From Pristionchus mayeri (taxonomy: Eukaryota > Nematoda > Chromadorea > Rhabditida > Neodiplogasteridae), in contig BTRK01000003.1 in NCBI GenBank assembly GCA_036245805.1, positions 42,239,215-42,303,214 of the forward strand: a DNA stretch of 64,000 nt, given 5' to 3'. The notes under the pieces were generated by a model. That model was not told the origin of the DNA. It did no database searches and worked only from the letters and a program-made list of their open reading frames with translations. This document shows positions 11,341 to 23,868 of the stretch, piece after piece. The translations under genes were made by a program, and so were the position numbers. Numbering within the stretch: position 1 is the first letter of the stretch; every line of letters begins with the position of its first letter.

Positions 11341-12329
11341 ACTTATTTTTATTTGAAAGATGACTTTCGAAGCTTAATGCTCGTTATAGAATCGGTATGT
11401 TTATTACGTGAAACGACACAATGCCAAGATAGCAGTTAAATAGAATGTGTGAGTATGCAAAATATTTGTATTTCATTATGCCAGAATCGAATCGGATGCG
11501 GCGGACGCGAGATTCGAGGCGTGCGAGGAGCGTCTGCAGGGATCCGATCACCCGTCAGTTTGATGATTCGGTCTTGCAATGAATGTAGTGGTGATAGGCT
11601 CAAACAATGATTGTTACAAATTGGATCAATTACAAAAATTAAATTATTGCTGCACTACTCGATAGCTTCTTGCCGTTTTCTCCGACTAATATTCGCCAAT
11701 TTTTTTTCAATAATCAACATATTGAATTCGTCCCTACAGTATCCAGTCTTTCCTCGATATTTTCTCTCTGTTCAACAAGGCAAAATTCCACCTTTTTTTG
11801 GAAAGCAGAGTACAATATTCTGGTTGTATTAGGTTACTCTTCTTCTTTAGCAACATATTTAGACAGTGAGGAGTGTAGGGTGAGAAATTTCAACATAATT
11901 GACTACGGGGAACAAGGAAATACTTGTCATAACAATTCTGATATTTCATTATGCCAGAGGATGCGACAGATGTAAAATTGAAGGCGCGCAAAGAGAACCT
12001 GCCCGGTTCAGATCACGCCCTCAGTTTGATGATTCATCATTGCTATGAATGTAGTGGCACTGTCACGAACCGTTGGGAGTCGCCAGGATGTTCAATAAAA
12101 TAATAATATCTTATTCTCAATCAGTGTTGTATACGCTACGTTCCAAGACTACTTTTACCCAACCATGTTTAGTAATTAAATATTAATTAATTAAGAGAGA
12201 GAGAGAGAGAAAGAGAGAGAGAGTATCTGTGTGAATGCAAATAGGCACTAGTGAAAAATCGTATTCCTTCAAAATTTGCACACATGGTACTCGGTACTCG
12301 GTACCAAGTAAGCGGTAAATTGGTACTCG

Positions 12330-12740
12330 GCGAGTCTACCTCAGGTTACTCGGCATTCAATATACCATCGATCCAACGAAGGAACGACGAACATAATATT
12401 TGAAGCGGAAGGATGGGAGCATTTTTTTTGTCGTTTTCAACTTCAACGATCGACGAATTGTCGATTCCAAGCTGTTAGTACTAAGTGTGCGTTCAGTGGC
12501 GGGAATGCGCCGGGGGAATTTATTTTATGTTTCGCCCTAAAACGTATCAGATTACATCGTGAAACCTGCATGATTATACCGATATCGTGCGCTCGGTGAA
12601 TCAATTGTAGTTGATCTTGTTGTGGAATCGTCTTGTCTCTCTTATAAATCGATTCGTCTCTTGTTCTTCCCTCTCTTGGCACAATAAAATGAGTGGCGAT
12701 GAGGATAAAGAAGAGAGGGAAATCGCCGAGGGAGTCTGTT
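12330..12740 (+). repeat. Dispersed module B copy, long form (right arm)
   Basis: Mirror of 2639-3049. Confidence 0.65.
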
Positions 12741-13326
12741 ACTGTGGCTTATGAACATGATTTCCTGTAAAATGTAGTTTTGTAATAGTGCAACGGGTCT
12801 CTCCTTAATCCAATACATCGATTATTAATTGGAATAGCCTATCAAAATCACATTCGCGGAATTTGAGTGAATTCGAATCAAGTTCTTGTAACAGTGGAGC
12901 TTCATGCTTTCATTTTGATTCGTAGTAAACTCTCACAAACAATTGAAAGGGCGTTGCTACGGTGCAATCGTCGCTGTTGCCGGGATTCGTGGTCTATGTT
13001 CTCAAAAATAATTTTTAAATTTGTTTTATGTCGATCAGCAACGAGAGACTCACTATAAATCGCTCGTAAAAAGGTGTATGTGCTGATCGCAAAATGGAAT
13101 GCTTCTAATTCCCACACAATTTTAATATTTTCAATGAGAGTGATTGTTTGAAAGTATATCTGAACTAGTTAGCGTTCGCGGAACGTCATGGGCGTTGTCG
13201 TATGATTCTCACATACACAATGCTTTTCATATTCCAATGATCCAATGATTTTTATTGTCCCTGAACGTCACTGCTTCTGAATAGCTGTTAATCGATTGTT
13301 AATTTAACTATTGATCTGCACAATAG

Positions 13327-13575
13327 CCCTCTCAAATATTCCCTGCGAGTTCCTCGACATTCTGCGCTTTATCGATCAATTGAAGAAACGACGAAAGGAT
13401 GAGTGGGAGACGGAGAAACAAAAGAGGAAGGCAGAAGTGGATTGCAGATATTTTTTTAGTTTTACACAAAACGAATAGCCAGAGAGGATTGCCGGTTCGG
13501 CGTCGTTACAAATAAGTATGCATGGAGTGGCGGGAATGTGCCAAGCAAATTTTATTTTCCGTTTACTTCTGAAAC
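13327..13575 (+). repeat. Dispersed module B copy (right arm)
   Basis: Mirror of 1804-2052. Confidence 0.65.
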
Positions 13576-14696
13576 TTCTGTAATACTGCATGAGAGAGAC
13601 ATGCTAGAGACAGTAAAAGCTGAAAAGTTCTACTGTTTAGTCCCCTGATCACAATTTCTACAATTGTTTTCACCATGGACATATTTAAGTGCGAAAGGGC
13701 GATAGCACAGGTTATTTTTATCAGCAGTTGCCCTGGTGTTATTGCTTGTAGAAAATCATGCGAATTTTGACGAGTACATGGAACAATAATGGGACGGGAA
13801 AATGTTTTCGCTTTGCTCTAGCAATTTATTTTCTTTGCTATGGCAAACAAACACTGCCGGGTTTGCAAGAGTAAGAAGGAAAGAGAGGAAATAATGAAAA
13901 TGGAATGACGGTGGACGAAGTAGAGGGATATGATGATACTCAAGGTGGAAAAACATAGTCTTGTGATGGAGTAAAAAAACTTGTTTATCAAGCGAAAAAA
14001 CGAGCGGAGGCAGTTGTTGAAATGTTCGAATGCGAAAAGTTTATTTTGCCTCCCGTTCGAGCTTCAGATATTCTTATAAAAGGGGTGGAATCTGTTCTAT
14101 TCAATAATTCCGTGGTCGTCGATAGCAAAACAAATAAAAAAAACGAAAACCATCTAATTCCATTGCCGGGTTTCTTCATTTCATTTTTCATAGTCCCCCT
14201 TTCAACAATTCATAAACAGTTTACAGTTGTCAATGAAAAAAAAATTATTGGTCATTCTGCCTCTCATGGGTGATTTTCTAACTTTGAAACCTGAATGATA
14301 CCTGTGTGTATTTTCCAATTGTTTCCTCTACAAAAATCACTTGTATTATCACGTTCTCAGTTTTTTGTTCAAGAGAAAATGTTCGGAACGTAACTCGTAA
14401 ATGGACACGGGAAAGCTAGAAAAAGTTTAAATTTTCAAGATTTTTGTCCTTTCCGTCATCGCGAATACTCCTCCCTCTCAGATTCCTTCTACTTCTCTCT
14501 CGTCTTTTCATCGTTAGTTAAACGAAGGACTCGTCACTTACAATGATCTACTCCGAGTGTACAACAGGCATAAGAAGTTCTTCGACGGGAGCAGAGGTGG
14601 GTGAGTTAAAAATATCAATTTATTCCAATGAACTTAAGCTTTGAACCTGGTAAATTATCTACCAATACGGTAGTTTGGCCGGCCGAGACCGTAATC

Positions 14697-14935
14697 CTCT
14701 CATATATTCCCTGCGAGAGCTCCTCTGCATTTTATCGATCCATCAAAGAACTGATGCACGGAGAAGCGGGAGGAGGAGAATGGAACGAAGAAGGGATAAG
14801 TGTGTAGCAGGACTTATTTATTTGTTTTCGAACCGTGAGACGATGGCCGATAGCTGATTCGGGGCCGTTTGAAGTGCATTCAGTGGCGGGAATGTGCCAC
14901 CCACCTTTAATTGTATTTTATTTTTTCCGATCTTA
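14697..14935 (+). repeat. Dispersed module B copy (right arm)
   Basis: Mirror of 430-668. The right arm has one extra base near 14871 (GGGGCCGTTTG against the left-arm sequence). Confidence 0.65.
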
Positions 14936-15420
14936 AAGTTTATGGATGCTACAGTGGGCTCGTCGCTGCCGACATTCACAGTGCAGGGATTTATCTAAAA
15001 TGTTATTGTAATATTTGTATTGCTTTATGTTTCATCCTCTCAAGCTGTAATAGTATAGAATGTGATCGCACAAATAAATGGCGCCCTCCTCTTTTGTGCT
15101 TCAGATATTCGTGAAATGCGATAAAATCGCTATCATTCAATCATTTCTTTGCCGCTCTCACAAATAAAGTAACCTACGAAAAAATCAATAAATTGATTCA
15201 GGGATTGATTCAGGCTCGTGATTCAGGAACATTGTTTTGATCGCAATTTACTCTTGTACCTCACAGATGGAATGCCCATTGGGGAAGGGGAATTGGTAGT
15301 CGTGACTAGATCACGCAAGTAAATAGGTCTGGCGAAAGGTGGGCACTCCGGACTGAATCTGCCCAAATTGACGCTGGCCTAGCAGTGTTCTCCCGCGAGC
15401 CCAGTCTCGAAGACGGGATG

Positions 15421-16203
15421 TACCTTTACCTTTACCTTTACCTCACAGATTTAGCGATCCCTATTTCTCACGAGCCGATCTGCCCAATCTGAAGAGTACT
15501 CGACCATTGTTTAATCATTAGTTTTGTTCAGTATTCCTAGCAAATTAAAAGGAAATGGAGGGGGGGGGGGTTCCTCGGAGGAACTGAAGGACGTGGAAGG
15601 ATCCAGCAACGAGATCATGAGATTGGTACATTTTGTATATTGTTATTTCCCACCTCCACCAACAAGTCGATTATGCATGGCAGTTCACGTTACATCTTGG
15701 TGAAATACTGAAACCCAAGAGTTACGAGTACCTACAGTATCTCCTGGTCTCTCATCATTCTCCTAGCTTGGTAGTCTATGCATCGACTATCGCCCTCGAG
15801 GTATGGTAGCAAATCCGTACTTATAAAATCCCTACTGATAGGAGAATGTTGGTTGCTCGTCACCCGTGAGTTTAGTGGTTCGTTAGTATTCCTTAATTCT
15901 TTTCGGGCAAGGGAATTGTTGGCAAGAGAACCAAGTGCTCTTCAAAAAAAAATTCGGCTTATTCATGCAAGATTAATACACAACGCGCTACTTGTGTTTA
16001 TTTACCACCCTATCGTCAATAACTACAGTACCACATTGCCTTTCTATTCCTTCAATATCATCAAACACTTCGCAGATGTTTTCATTTTTCTCTGTCCACG
16101 ATAGGAATCTGTCCGATGAAAAATAAACAGTGAGTGAATTATAGATTGATTATTAGAATGAACTTTTAATTATCTCTAGTTTTATCTATTTTTGATGAAA
16201 ATA
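15421..16203. other. Intergenic DNA with short CTTTAC repeat and module A fragment
   Basis: 15421-15443 is about four copies of TACCTT. A run of G lies at about 15560-15570. About 15560-15730 is a module A copy lacking its first part (GGAACTGAAGGACGTGGAAG, AGCAACGAGATCATGAGA, GTTCACGTTACATCTTGG, GAAACCCAA). No gene is seen. Confidence 0.55.
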
Positions 16204-17461
16204 TTAGGTTGTGAAAAAAGTAATTGTAGATTTGGACTATGATGTTTGAGCACGCCTAAAATTATTTTCATTTATGATCTCAAGCTGGCTCAAAAGCATA
16301 TAGTAGGGGTATACTTGGTCAATATATTTATGTGTTCCAATCGCTTCATGATTTTAGGATACCCGGCAAATTCAAGTTTTGACACATGGGATATTTTCAT
16401 TCTTTTCTAAAAGTATTTCCCGTCTCTCGTATTTTGTGGGGGGGAGGGCTGTACATTACCTTATAGCGTAGTGAGAAGCACATGTGCAGTTCTTTCGAAA
16501 AATAGGTCTAACGCCGCTCCTGCCTCAACATAGCACGATTTACACATCACTGACTGAATTAATACCTCAGCTAATAAACACTTATCAAGCGACAAAGTTT
16601 CCTTCTTCGAGGTTCAGTCAGACTGGTTTCTAGATAAGTGCGCTTCCATTATACACTATGGTGCTACATACCACAGAGAAACATTTGAACTCATCCCATC
16701 TCTACTTGTAGAAAACATAGATTTTCAGTATTGATGAATACAAGCCAATATTGTCAAATTTTCGAATTTCGGTATACGGTGATTGAATAAATTTCCTCAA
16801 AAGGGAGCTATCCACTGACTTCGCCCAGTCGTATACTGATACTTAAAGAGTAGCTTCAAAAGATTACCACACATTTTAGGGCCCCTGGAAAGTGGAAGAC
16901 TTGTAATATACAAATTTCGATGTTCAAATTTCATAATCGGGATGATAAATGTTACATGTTTTGCTAGAAGTATTGTATGCCCACCTAAATACAATTTTCA
17001 GTTAACCATGGAAAGTGCTTTTCGGTTCACTACATTTGAGAGGGATACATCAATAGTTACGGATGCACGGTAAAAATAATTATTTCTGTTGATGTGCAGT
17101 TAGGGTCAAGTAAAAAAATTAGTGTATTTTCTGACAGACCATTCGGAGCGGACCAGGTTCACATGTTGTATTATGATATCCTTATGTCAATCTTTTCGCA
17201 CGTGGTGTAATATTTGCCCTATCCTAGCATTCCATGGATTTCTGGACCGAAACGTACTCAGTAAAACATTTTGTCGATGTAGCTTTGTCTTCATAATGTG
17301 GCCTCAATACCAATTGGATAGGCTTGAACCTACACGCGATAGAAAGGGTATCCAAGCACTCAACGAGCATAAGTAACAATATGATATACAGGCGGCAACC
17401 AAAGACGATGTATTGCAGAATCGAAAATTTAAAAATCTACAATTACTTTTTAACAACCTGA
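16204..17461. mobile_element. Mariner-like element, degenerate (1.26 kb)
   Basis: Terminal inverted repeats of about 28 bp: the left end starts TTAGGTTGTGAAAAAAGTAA and the right end reads TCAGGTTGTTAAAAAGTAAT on the minus strand. Both ends are flanked by TA (16202-16203 and 17462-17463), the mariner target duplication. The 1258-bp size fits a full mariner, but no transposase frame with a D,D34D-type core is open. The piece near 17298-17370 (WPQYQLDRLEPTRDRKGIQA in one frame) recurs at 58187-58260. Confidence 0.8.
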
Positions 17462-20435
17462 TAATTTTAGTCGCGATAAATGTAAAATGCACTTTTTATT
17501 GTTTTAAACTTTTTCAAAAACTTTTTTTCCAACTTTTTCGTATCGCCCGAGGCCTCACGAGTCTTTTACAAAAAAATATTCCCAACCTGCTCTCACTCCC
17601 CGCAGCGTGAGCCTTTTACAACGTTTTAAGCAAGCTCTCACCAGTCGCTTACAATTATATTTAATGAATATTTTGTTTGACTGAATCATCGTTCACACAT
17701 TGCTGGCTACTGGTCGCACGCAGACTTAACCAGGTTGTGGAACTGTAATTCTGCACGATGAATCATTGAACGATACGATTTTTCTTGATTGCTTTTGGCC
17801 TCTTCGAGTGCTTGCTACAGATGCTGGAGAAAGTAGGAAGTAGAAATGGGAAAGAGGAAATGGTGGATGGTAAAGGAGCAAGCAGCGACGTTATGAGGAT
17901 GTCGCGTTTTTATTTATTTATTTTTCATTTCCGCAGCCAACATACATTCTATTGATGAATTCTATAAAAAAAATAATAAATAACTAAAATTACAATAAAT
18001 TGAGCTGATATCAATCGATTTTTTCGTTCCTGCTAATTGACATATGGGTACAATGCAACCACGAGTGAGTGTAGTAGTGCTAATCAGAGTCGTTGTGTTT
18101 TCTAAATTTTGAGATTGTGTTGTGCACCTACAAATACATTTCATATTTCATGTTAAGGCATAGTGAACGATAATTCCACTACGATCGCCGTGAGAACAAA
18201 TACTTTTCAATCGTTTATCGCTTTCATTTCAGTTCCGTCAGCTATCTCGCAAGTTCCGCTCTCGGATGGACGGAACTGGTTCTGAATTCAGTGGGAGGAA
18301 TGGAAAAGAAGAAAAAAATCTTAAGCCATCGCGCGATAGCCAGTCAGGTTCTAGAAATACAGCTTCTACTTTTATTGATGAAGAACTTTTTATGGAGTAA
18401 TCGATACTGGGATAGCTTATAGGAGAAACGATCGAAGAGAATGTAGGTATTAACTGCCACTTTGGAATAATACGTTTGTATCGTAATACTACTGTTTTTT
18501 CTCCTACAAGTCACGCAAAGCCTTAGCCAGGTTGTGAAACAGCAATTGTACATGACGAATCTTTCACGTTGGCGCGTTTTACATTAATGTTTTCGGCTGC
18601 GGCATGGGTTTATTCCAGTTTGCTTTTATTCCATTCCTTGTTAGTCGTCGCGAGCGGTCCCTCTCCCTTTTCTCTCTGATTTGGATTGGTTTCCCCTAAT
18701 ACCCCTCGCTTCCGCCTTCGAATCATCAAGAAAGGAGAATCCCCATCCAAGCCGGAGTGGTCACCGTGTGATGGCTATGACCTACTAAGATGTTTGGTCC
18801 TTCAGAATCTAGACTCGATCATCTCGTTGAAAGATTGATCATCGAGTCTGGCGGATTCGTGCAGAGAAGATTCTAGAACACGCAAGGCTTCGTTTACGAC
18901 CTATAGTGAGATTCTATCTATGCAATGCAATCCAACATCCTCTCGCAAGCACACCGCAAATGACCATCTTGAAATGAGAAGAACGACCTTTTCTGACCCC
19001 ACATCTTGATCTGCGCCCAGAAAGCGATAACAGATAAATATTTTATTTAGGCCTTTACCTTTTTTACAATGTTAATTTTCTATTGTTTTAGTACTGGGAA
19101 CAAAATGTCTGATTGCGAGCAATTGTCAATTCGTGTTGTTTCTTTTTAAATTCGGATTGTAGCAAGAAAATTTTAACTGTAAAACAAATTGTTTGTTTTT
19201 TTTGCACTCTGTCGCAGGAGAGCTAGTGAACGAACAGCTTGTTGAGAGTTACCCATTTTTAGTGCGATCGATGAACAATTCCGAGTAATCACTCGATACT
19301 CGTCAAAGAGGGTTTTGGAAAGCTGGTGAATCAACGATAACACAGGATCATTTGTTCATTTTTTCCCTCAAATTATTGTCATGGCTTCGAATACAACAAA
19401 GGCATTCCTGTGAGGAAAAGTTAAACGAGGTAATGAAACGGCGATAAAGGTTTTTTCACCAGATAACATGCAATTATTGCTCATAGGAGATCGTGTGAAT
19501 TTTGGCGATAACGTGAAACTAAAATCGAAACGGGAAATGGTTTCACTCTGCTTTCTGCTAGATCAATGTTCTCGGTCTATTTTCACGATGAGAAAGCTTG
19601 CTAATGATGATGTACATCGTTCTGGAATATTTTTTTAATTGTTTCAAGATGAGCTACTCGAGTTGTTTCAAGATGAGCTGCGAAATCACTGTTTCTAAAG
19701 TCTTTATACAAAGATTGAAGCAAAAAATTTTTCTTTTACGCTCTTTTCAGTTCCGTATATTGGCTCGCAAGTGTTCCTTAATCGGGTGGACGGGATTAAG
19801 CCTAGACAGATGAAGAATAGGTATGAAATAATGGAATGGGAGTTTCCACGATATGGGCCAAAATATTTTACGCTTCAATTTCGTGCTTCGGATATTCGTA
19901 AAATGCGATGGATCCTTCTCCTTCCAATTCATCAAGGTCAATCAGTGGCAAATAATAAAACCAAACAAAGAAACATCGACTTTTCGTAAGCTTCAAATGC
20001 TAAGCATCGCTAATACGGTGTTTAGTGTACTATCGTCCCAGAGCCGGAACAAACAATTAGTTTATCTTTATATTGATTTATTCTAAATGTCCCATTTTCT
20101 TTCAGTATATTACTGCGCGAGCTAAATTAAATGATTAATCAAAGCAGGCAATTCGTAGAATCATTTGTTTGCGTTTGATAATATAAATATAAGCCGATAG
20201 TAATAATAAGCGGTACGGATTATTTTCTTACATTGTTGTTGTTCTTTCTTTCTATTTTTGATTATTCTCTTTTTCAAAAACAGTCCTGGTAGTTGTCCTT
20301 TTGTTAATTTTTACAGTAAAAAGAATTTCCCACTGTTCTCATGTTTCACGTATTCTTATTAGGCGTGATGAAACCTTTCCGTTCATTATCTTCTCGATAC
20401 GCCCTAAAAGCCAAAAACCAATTGATTTCGGAATT
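17462..20435. other. Intergenic DNA, no gene recognised
   Basis: Contains a truncated module A copy at about 17800-17945 (CCTCTTCGAGTGCTTGCTAC, AGCAGCGACGTTATGAGGAT, TTTATTTATTTTTCATTTC). A weak shared block, CAGTTCCGT-N-CTCGCAAG-TTCC, occurs at 18230-18270 and 19748-19790. Short open frames lack family signatures. Confidence 0.5.
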
Positions 20436-22464
20436 TATTCTTATTCTTATTCTTATTCTTTATTCACCAACTTGTATGGGACGGGAGTGACATGATGAGG
20501 AAGTTAGGTGGTATTTGGCTCGGGCGAGCTTGTGGGCGGGGAAATGTGGCAGTTCTGTGTTACATTTTGATATTGGACGACTGGAGGACAAAAGAAGGAG
20601 TCGTTTTTAAGAGGTGTCGGTAAGGGAAACAGGACATGGTAACTACTGGGCTAGGAAGCGTGTTCCAGAGCGTTAGGGAGCGTGTGGCACATGATGAGAA
20701 AGAACTAGGCATAATACACATAATACAGTGATGCGCAAATTGTGAGAGGAACGGAGGCTACGAGTAAGAGGAGCGATCGAGCAGAGACATGAGGTGTCAA
20801 GGAGAACAAAACCATGCAAGAAGTCGTATAGGAAATACATGTCCCTCAAAGATCGGCGTTATTCAAGTGTTTCTAATTGAAAGTGCTGGAGTCTATCGGG
20901 ATATGAAAGATGAGGCAATTGGGAGCGGAATAAAACACGTTTAGTGAAATCGCGTTGCACTGATTCAATTTGATTAACAAGACCAATTGCTGTAGGGTTC
21001 CAAATAATAGTGGAAGACTCGAGTAGAGGGCGGATGTATATTTTGTACGCTTTCAATAACACCCTAGGTGAAGTCGTGAGAAATGATCGCAGTAACAAAT
21101 TACACATAGATCTGGCCTTTCTGGTTATTTGGTCAATGTGATAACCAAAATGCAAATTCCCAGTGAAGAAAATGCCAAGGTCACGAACTTGTTGTGCGCT
21201 GATTGTCATGTTCCACTGAGTAGTCCACTGCTCTATACTAGCAATAGCCTTTTGGAGATCAGCACTATGATCAGGAACAGTGGCGTATATTTTAAGATCA
21301 TCAGCGAATATATCTAATTGTAGGAGGAATACATTTGACCAGGTCATTAATGTATATGGTAAACAATAATGGGCCAATTGCTGAGCCCCCTGAGATAATA
21401 GGAGAAGGAGGGGATAGATGATTGCCAATAAAGACTCGTTGAGATCTTCCAACGAGATATGACTCAAACCATTTCACAATATGATTAGAGATGCCTAGAG
21501 AGGAAAGCTTATGCATTAGGAATCTTAAGTCGATTGAATCGAATGCCTTTTGATAGTCGAAAAAGATGGTATCTACTGATTTTTTATTGCTAAAGACTGG
21601 GCATAGAACGAAAAGGTTTCGCATAGGGAAGATGTTGTGCTTCTACTTTTACGGAAACCAGCCTGGCGCGGGTCTAGAAGAGAATGCGCGTCTAAATAGG
21701 AAACTAATTCATTAATACGAATTTTTTCAAATATTTTAGAGGCAGTAACTGTTAGAGAGATGGGGCGATGGTTTGAAATGTCTGCATTACCTGATTTTTT
21801 TAGGAATGGGTTTAACATGAGCAACTTTCCATTGCGAGGGAGCTATACCAGATGTTAGGGAGATATTAAAAATTATGGAAAGGGGATTAGCAATAGTGGA
21901 TTTGCACTTAGTGTAGACCAAATTGGGAATATTGTCTGGAGAACCATTAATTTTTGGGACTAATTGGGAGATGGCAATGAGAACATCGCAAATGGGTATG
22001 AAAGGGAGATCGAACGTAGAGCTAGGAAGGATAGGAATTGGAAGACGCGAGGCACTAGGAGGCGTTTGTACCTTAGATAAGAACTTAGAGAATGCTGTCG
22101 CTTTATCCTTATTTGTTAAAAGAATGTTCCCATTACTGTCAACAATACCAGGGAGAAATGAGTTGTTTACTTTAAATCGGGATTTACAAAACTGGAAGAA
22201 ATGGTTAGGGTTATTTGAATTAACTGCGTTGCTTTCTCGTTTTAACTCAAAACTTTTTAGAGCCTTTTCAAACCTCTTTCGTAGAGAATGAGTAGCATCG
22301 CAGTTAGGGGCACCCTCGTGTAATTTTTGTAACCTATCATGCAGATGACTCAGATATTTAGGATAACCAGAGGACGATTTGTCACGTTTAAGGGGAACAA
22401 AAATGTCTAAGAGGGAGTTTAAAAATTCACTAAAATAACAGTAAGCTTCAGTAGCAGTCATATT
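20436..22464 (-). pseudogene. LINE element A, 3' part: broken reverse transcriptase
   Basis: Minus-strand fragments of a CR1/jockey-type ORF2. In order: the linker after the endonuclease (22461-21787, ending SQWKVAHVKPIPKK), RT motifs around 21824-21573 (NHRPISLTVTASKIFEKI, RQAGFRKSRSTT), 21624-21310 (DTIFFDYQKAFDSIDL, GSAIGPLLFTIYINDL) and 21309-20859 (FADDLKIY, then RDLGIFF). The pieces lie in different frames. About 30 residues seem missing between the QWNMTIS and RDLGIFF segments. A 3' tail of (AATAAG)n lies at 20436-20463. The element is dead. Confidence 0.85.
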
Positions 22465-22993
22465 CTCCTCTCTTCCCTCACTCTCCTCTCTTCCCTCACT
22501 CTCCTCTCTTCCCTCACTCTCCTCTCTTCCCTCGTCACTCTCCTCTCTTCCCTCGTCACTCTCCTCTCTTCCCTCATCACTCTCCTCTCTTCCCTCGTCA
22601 CTCTCCTCTCTTCCCTCGTCACTCTCCTCTCTTCCCTCGTCACTCTCCTCTCTTCCCTCGTCACTCTCCTCTCTTCCCTCGTCACTCTCCTCTCTTCCCT
22701 CATCACTCTCCTCTCTTCCCTCGTCACTCTCCTCTCTTCCCTCGTCACTCTCCTCTCTTCCCTCGTCACTCTCCTCTCTTCCCTCGTCACTCTCCTCTCT
22801 TCCCTCGTCACTCTCCTCTCTTCCCTCGTCACTCTCCTCTCTTCCCTCATCACTCTCCTCTCTTCCCTCATCACTCTCCTCTCTTCCCTCGTCACTCTCC
22901 TCTCTTCCCTCGTCACTCTCCTCTCTTCCCTCACTCTCCTCTCTTCCCTCGTCACTCTCCTCTCTTCCCTCGTCACTCTCCTCTCTTCCCTCG
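22465..22993 (+). repeat. 18/21-bp minisatellite, 5' end of element B copy 1
   Basis: About 26 tandem units of CTCTCCTCTCTTCCCTC followed by either A or GTCA/ATCA, giving 18- and 21-bp versions. It is strongly pyrimidine-biased on the element's sense strand. Because both unit lengths are multiples of three, all frames stay open; the long predicted peptides (REERRV repeats antisense) are a by-product. Confidence 0.95.
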
Positions 22994-23086
22994 TCGCGAT
23001 AGGGTGACCTCTTCCTCTCTCTCTCGCGCGACCCAATCGATACTACGTGACTCCCCTTCCCTTCCCCTTCCTCTGCCCTGGACGAA

Positions 23087-23851
23087 ATGCTGCCGGTCTC
23101 TGTTCCCGATCCGGGTGAACTCCTTCGAGGTATTGGCAGATACCTCGATTCCCTCTCTCATGATGAGAAGGGAAGTTCCCTCGCTCTGCTGCTAGGTACT
23201 TGTGCCCAGCAGATGAAAGAGCTAATGGCTAGATCGACCACCTCGATCGATGATGCCATTGAGAGGGACAAGAGGATTCGCTCGGTGGCGGTTCAAGGGC
23301 TCCCTGAGTCTACTGCGACGAAGGCCAGTGAGAGATTGTCGGATGACACTGCCAGAGTCATCGACATGCTAGACCTCGCTGAGATGGAGCATAGACCGGC
23401 TGCTGTTTTCCGAATGGGTGAGAGAAGGGATATCCGCCCCCGCCTTCTCAAAGTAATGTTCCATTCCCGCTCCGCCCAGATCTCCTTCCTGTCCCATTCC
23501 CGCACCGTTACGGCCAACTTCCCTAATGTATATGTTCGCCCCTCTATGACCAAGGCTGAGCGTGAAGCCGCCTACCAATTGCGAGTGAAGAAACGGTCGA
23601 TGATAGCAGACGGAAAGGACATGGTGATCTACGCTGGCTCTCTCATCGAGAAGTCACAACTTGAAGCAATGAAGAAGTCACTCCGCCACCCTCGCTCCCA
23701 GAACTACGATAAGTCTCGCACCGCCCACCCCACTCTCGTTCTCTCCGCCACCACTCAGTCCCTCTTCCCTAAAATTCCTTCCCTCCTCGATTCTGCTCCC
23801 ACTACTCCCATCTCTACTACTCCCAACTCAGTCGCCCCTCCTTTAAACTAG
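23087..23851 (+). CDS. LINE element B ORF1, copy 1 (start lost)
   Basis: 254 codons from an internal Met. The protein has a helical Asp/Glu-rich N-terminus, a central region at residues ~60-175 of the kind seen in LINE ORF1 RNA-binding proteins (RIRSVAVQGLPES, AAVFRMGER, RPRLLKVMFHS, NVYVRPSMTKAEREAAYQLR), and a Ser/Thr/Pro-rich tail. By family knowledge it would bind element RNA. In copy 2 the same frame starts 18 residues earlier with MTKRKFPSPSSAL; that segment lies in the ~80 bp missing here, so initiation is doubtful. ORF2 begins 17 bp after the stop. Confidence 0.75.
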   Translation: MLPVSVPDPGELLRGIGRYLDSLSHDEKGSSLALLLGTCAQQMKELMARSTTSIDDAIERDKRIRSVAVQGLPESTATKASERLSDDTARVIDMLDLAEMEHRPAAVFRMGERRDIRPRLLKVMFHSRSAQISFLSHSRTVTANFPNVYVRPSMTKAEREAAYQLRVKKRSMIADGKDMVIYAGSLIEKSQLEAMKKSLRHPRSQNYDKSRTAHPTLVLSATTQSLFPKIPSLLDSAPTTPISTTPNSVAPPLN

Positions 23852-23868
23852 CTCAGCCCGAGCCAGCG

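Larger units (their letters stand above)
7694..15420 (-). repeat. Right arm of the 15.4-kb inverted repeat
   Basis: This is the reverse complement of 1-7685. The last 44 bases (15377-15420) match bases 1-44 of the window. The right arm keeps roughly 100 bases near 15297-15376 that the left arm lacks, and lacks 14 bases present on the left. After 15420 unique sequence follows, but this edge is set only by the left arm running out at base 1. Confidence 0.97.
9641..15420. other. Non-coding repeat mosaic, outer right arm
   Basis: Mirror of 1-5738. It carries module B at 9795-9920, 10275-10690, 12330-12740, 13327-13575 and 14697-14935, and module A at 10815-11030 and 11125-11340, all plus strand. 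A GA microsatellite lies at 12194-12224. No gene was recognised. Confidence 0.7.

Noticed and set aside
1..15420. Short open frames of 60-100 codons throughout the palindrome arms as genes
   Set aside because: They lack start context, splice pattern or family motifs, appear in the outer repeat modules, and their number fits chance in this base composition.
15421..15443. Telomeric repeat at the palindrome edge
   Set aside because: TACCTT repeats do not match the TTAGGC repeat of most nematodes, and only about four units are present within unique sequence.
16797..17376. Open frames inside the mariner-like element as transposase
   Set aside because: No helix-turn-helix or DDD-type catalytic spacing could be seen. 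Only a weak resemblance between element copies in the final part.
18600..19000. Possible structured RNA gene (snoRNA or spliced-leader-like)
   Set aside because: No box C/D pair, Sm site or spliced-leader sequence could be confirmed by eye.
22465..22993. CRISPR-like array
   Set aside because: The units are directly adjacent with no unique spacers, and the genome is eukaryotic. It is a minisatellite.
22458..23036. 192-codon REERRV repeat protein (and similar frames at 45435-46094)
   Set aside because: Generated by the codon-length minisatellite at the 5' end of LINE element B. All frames are open, so the open frame itself is no evidence of translation.
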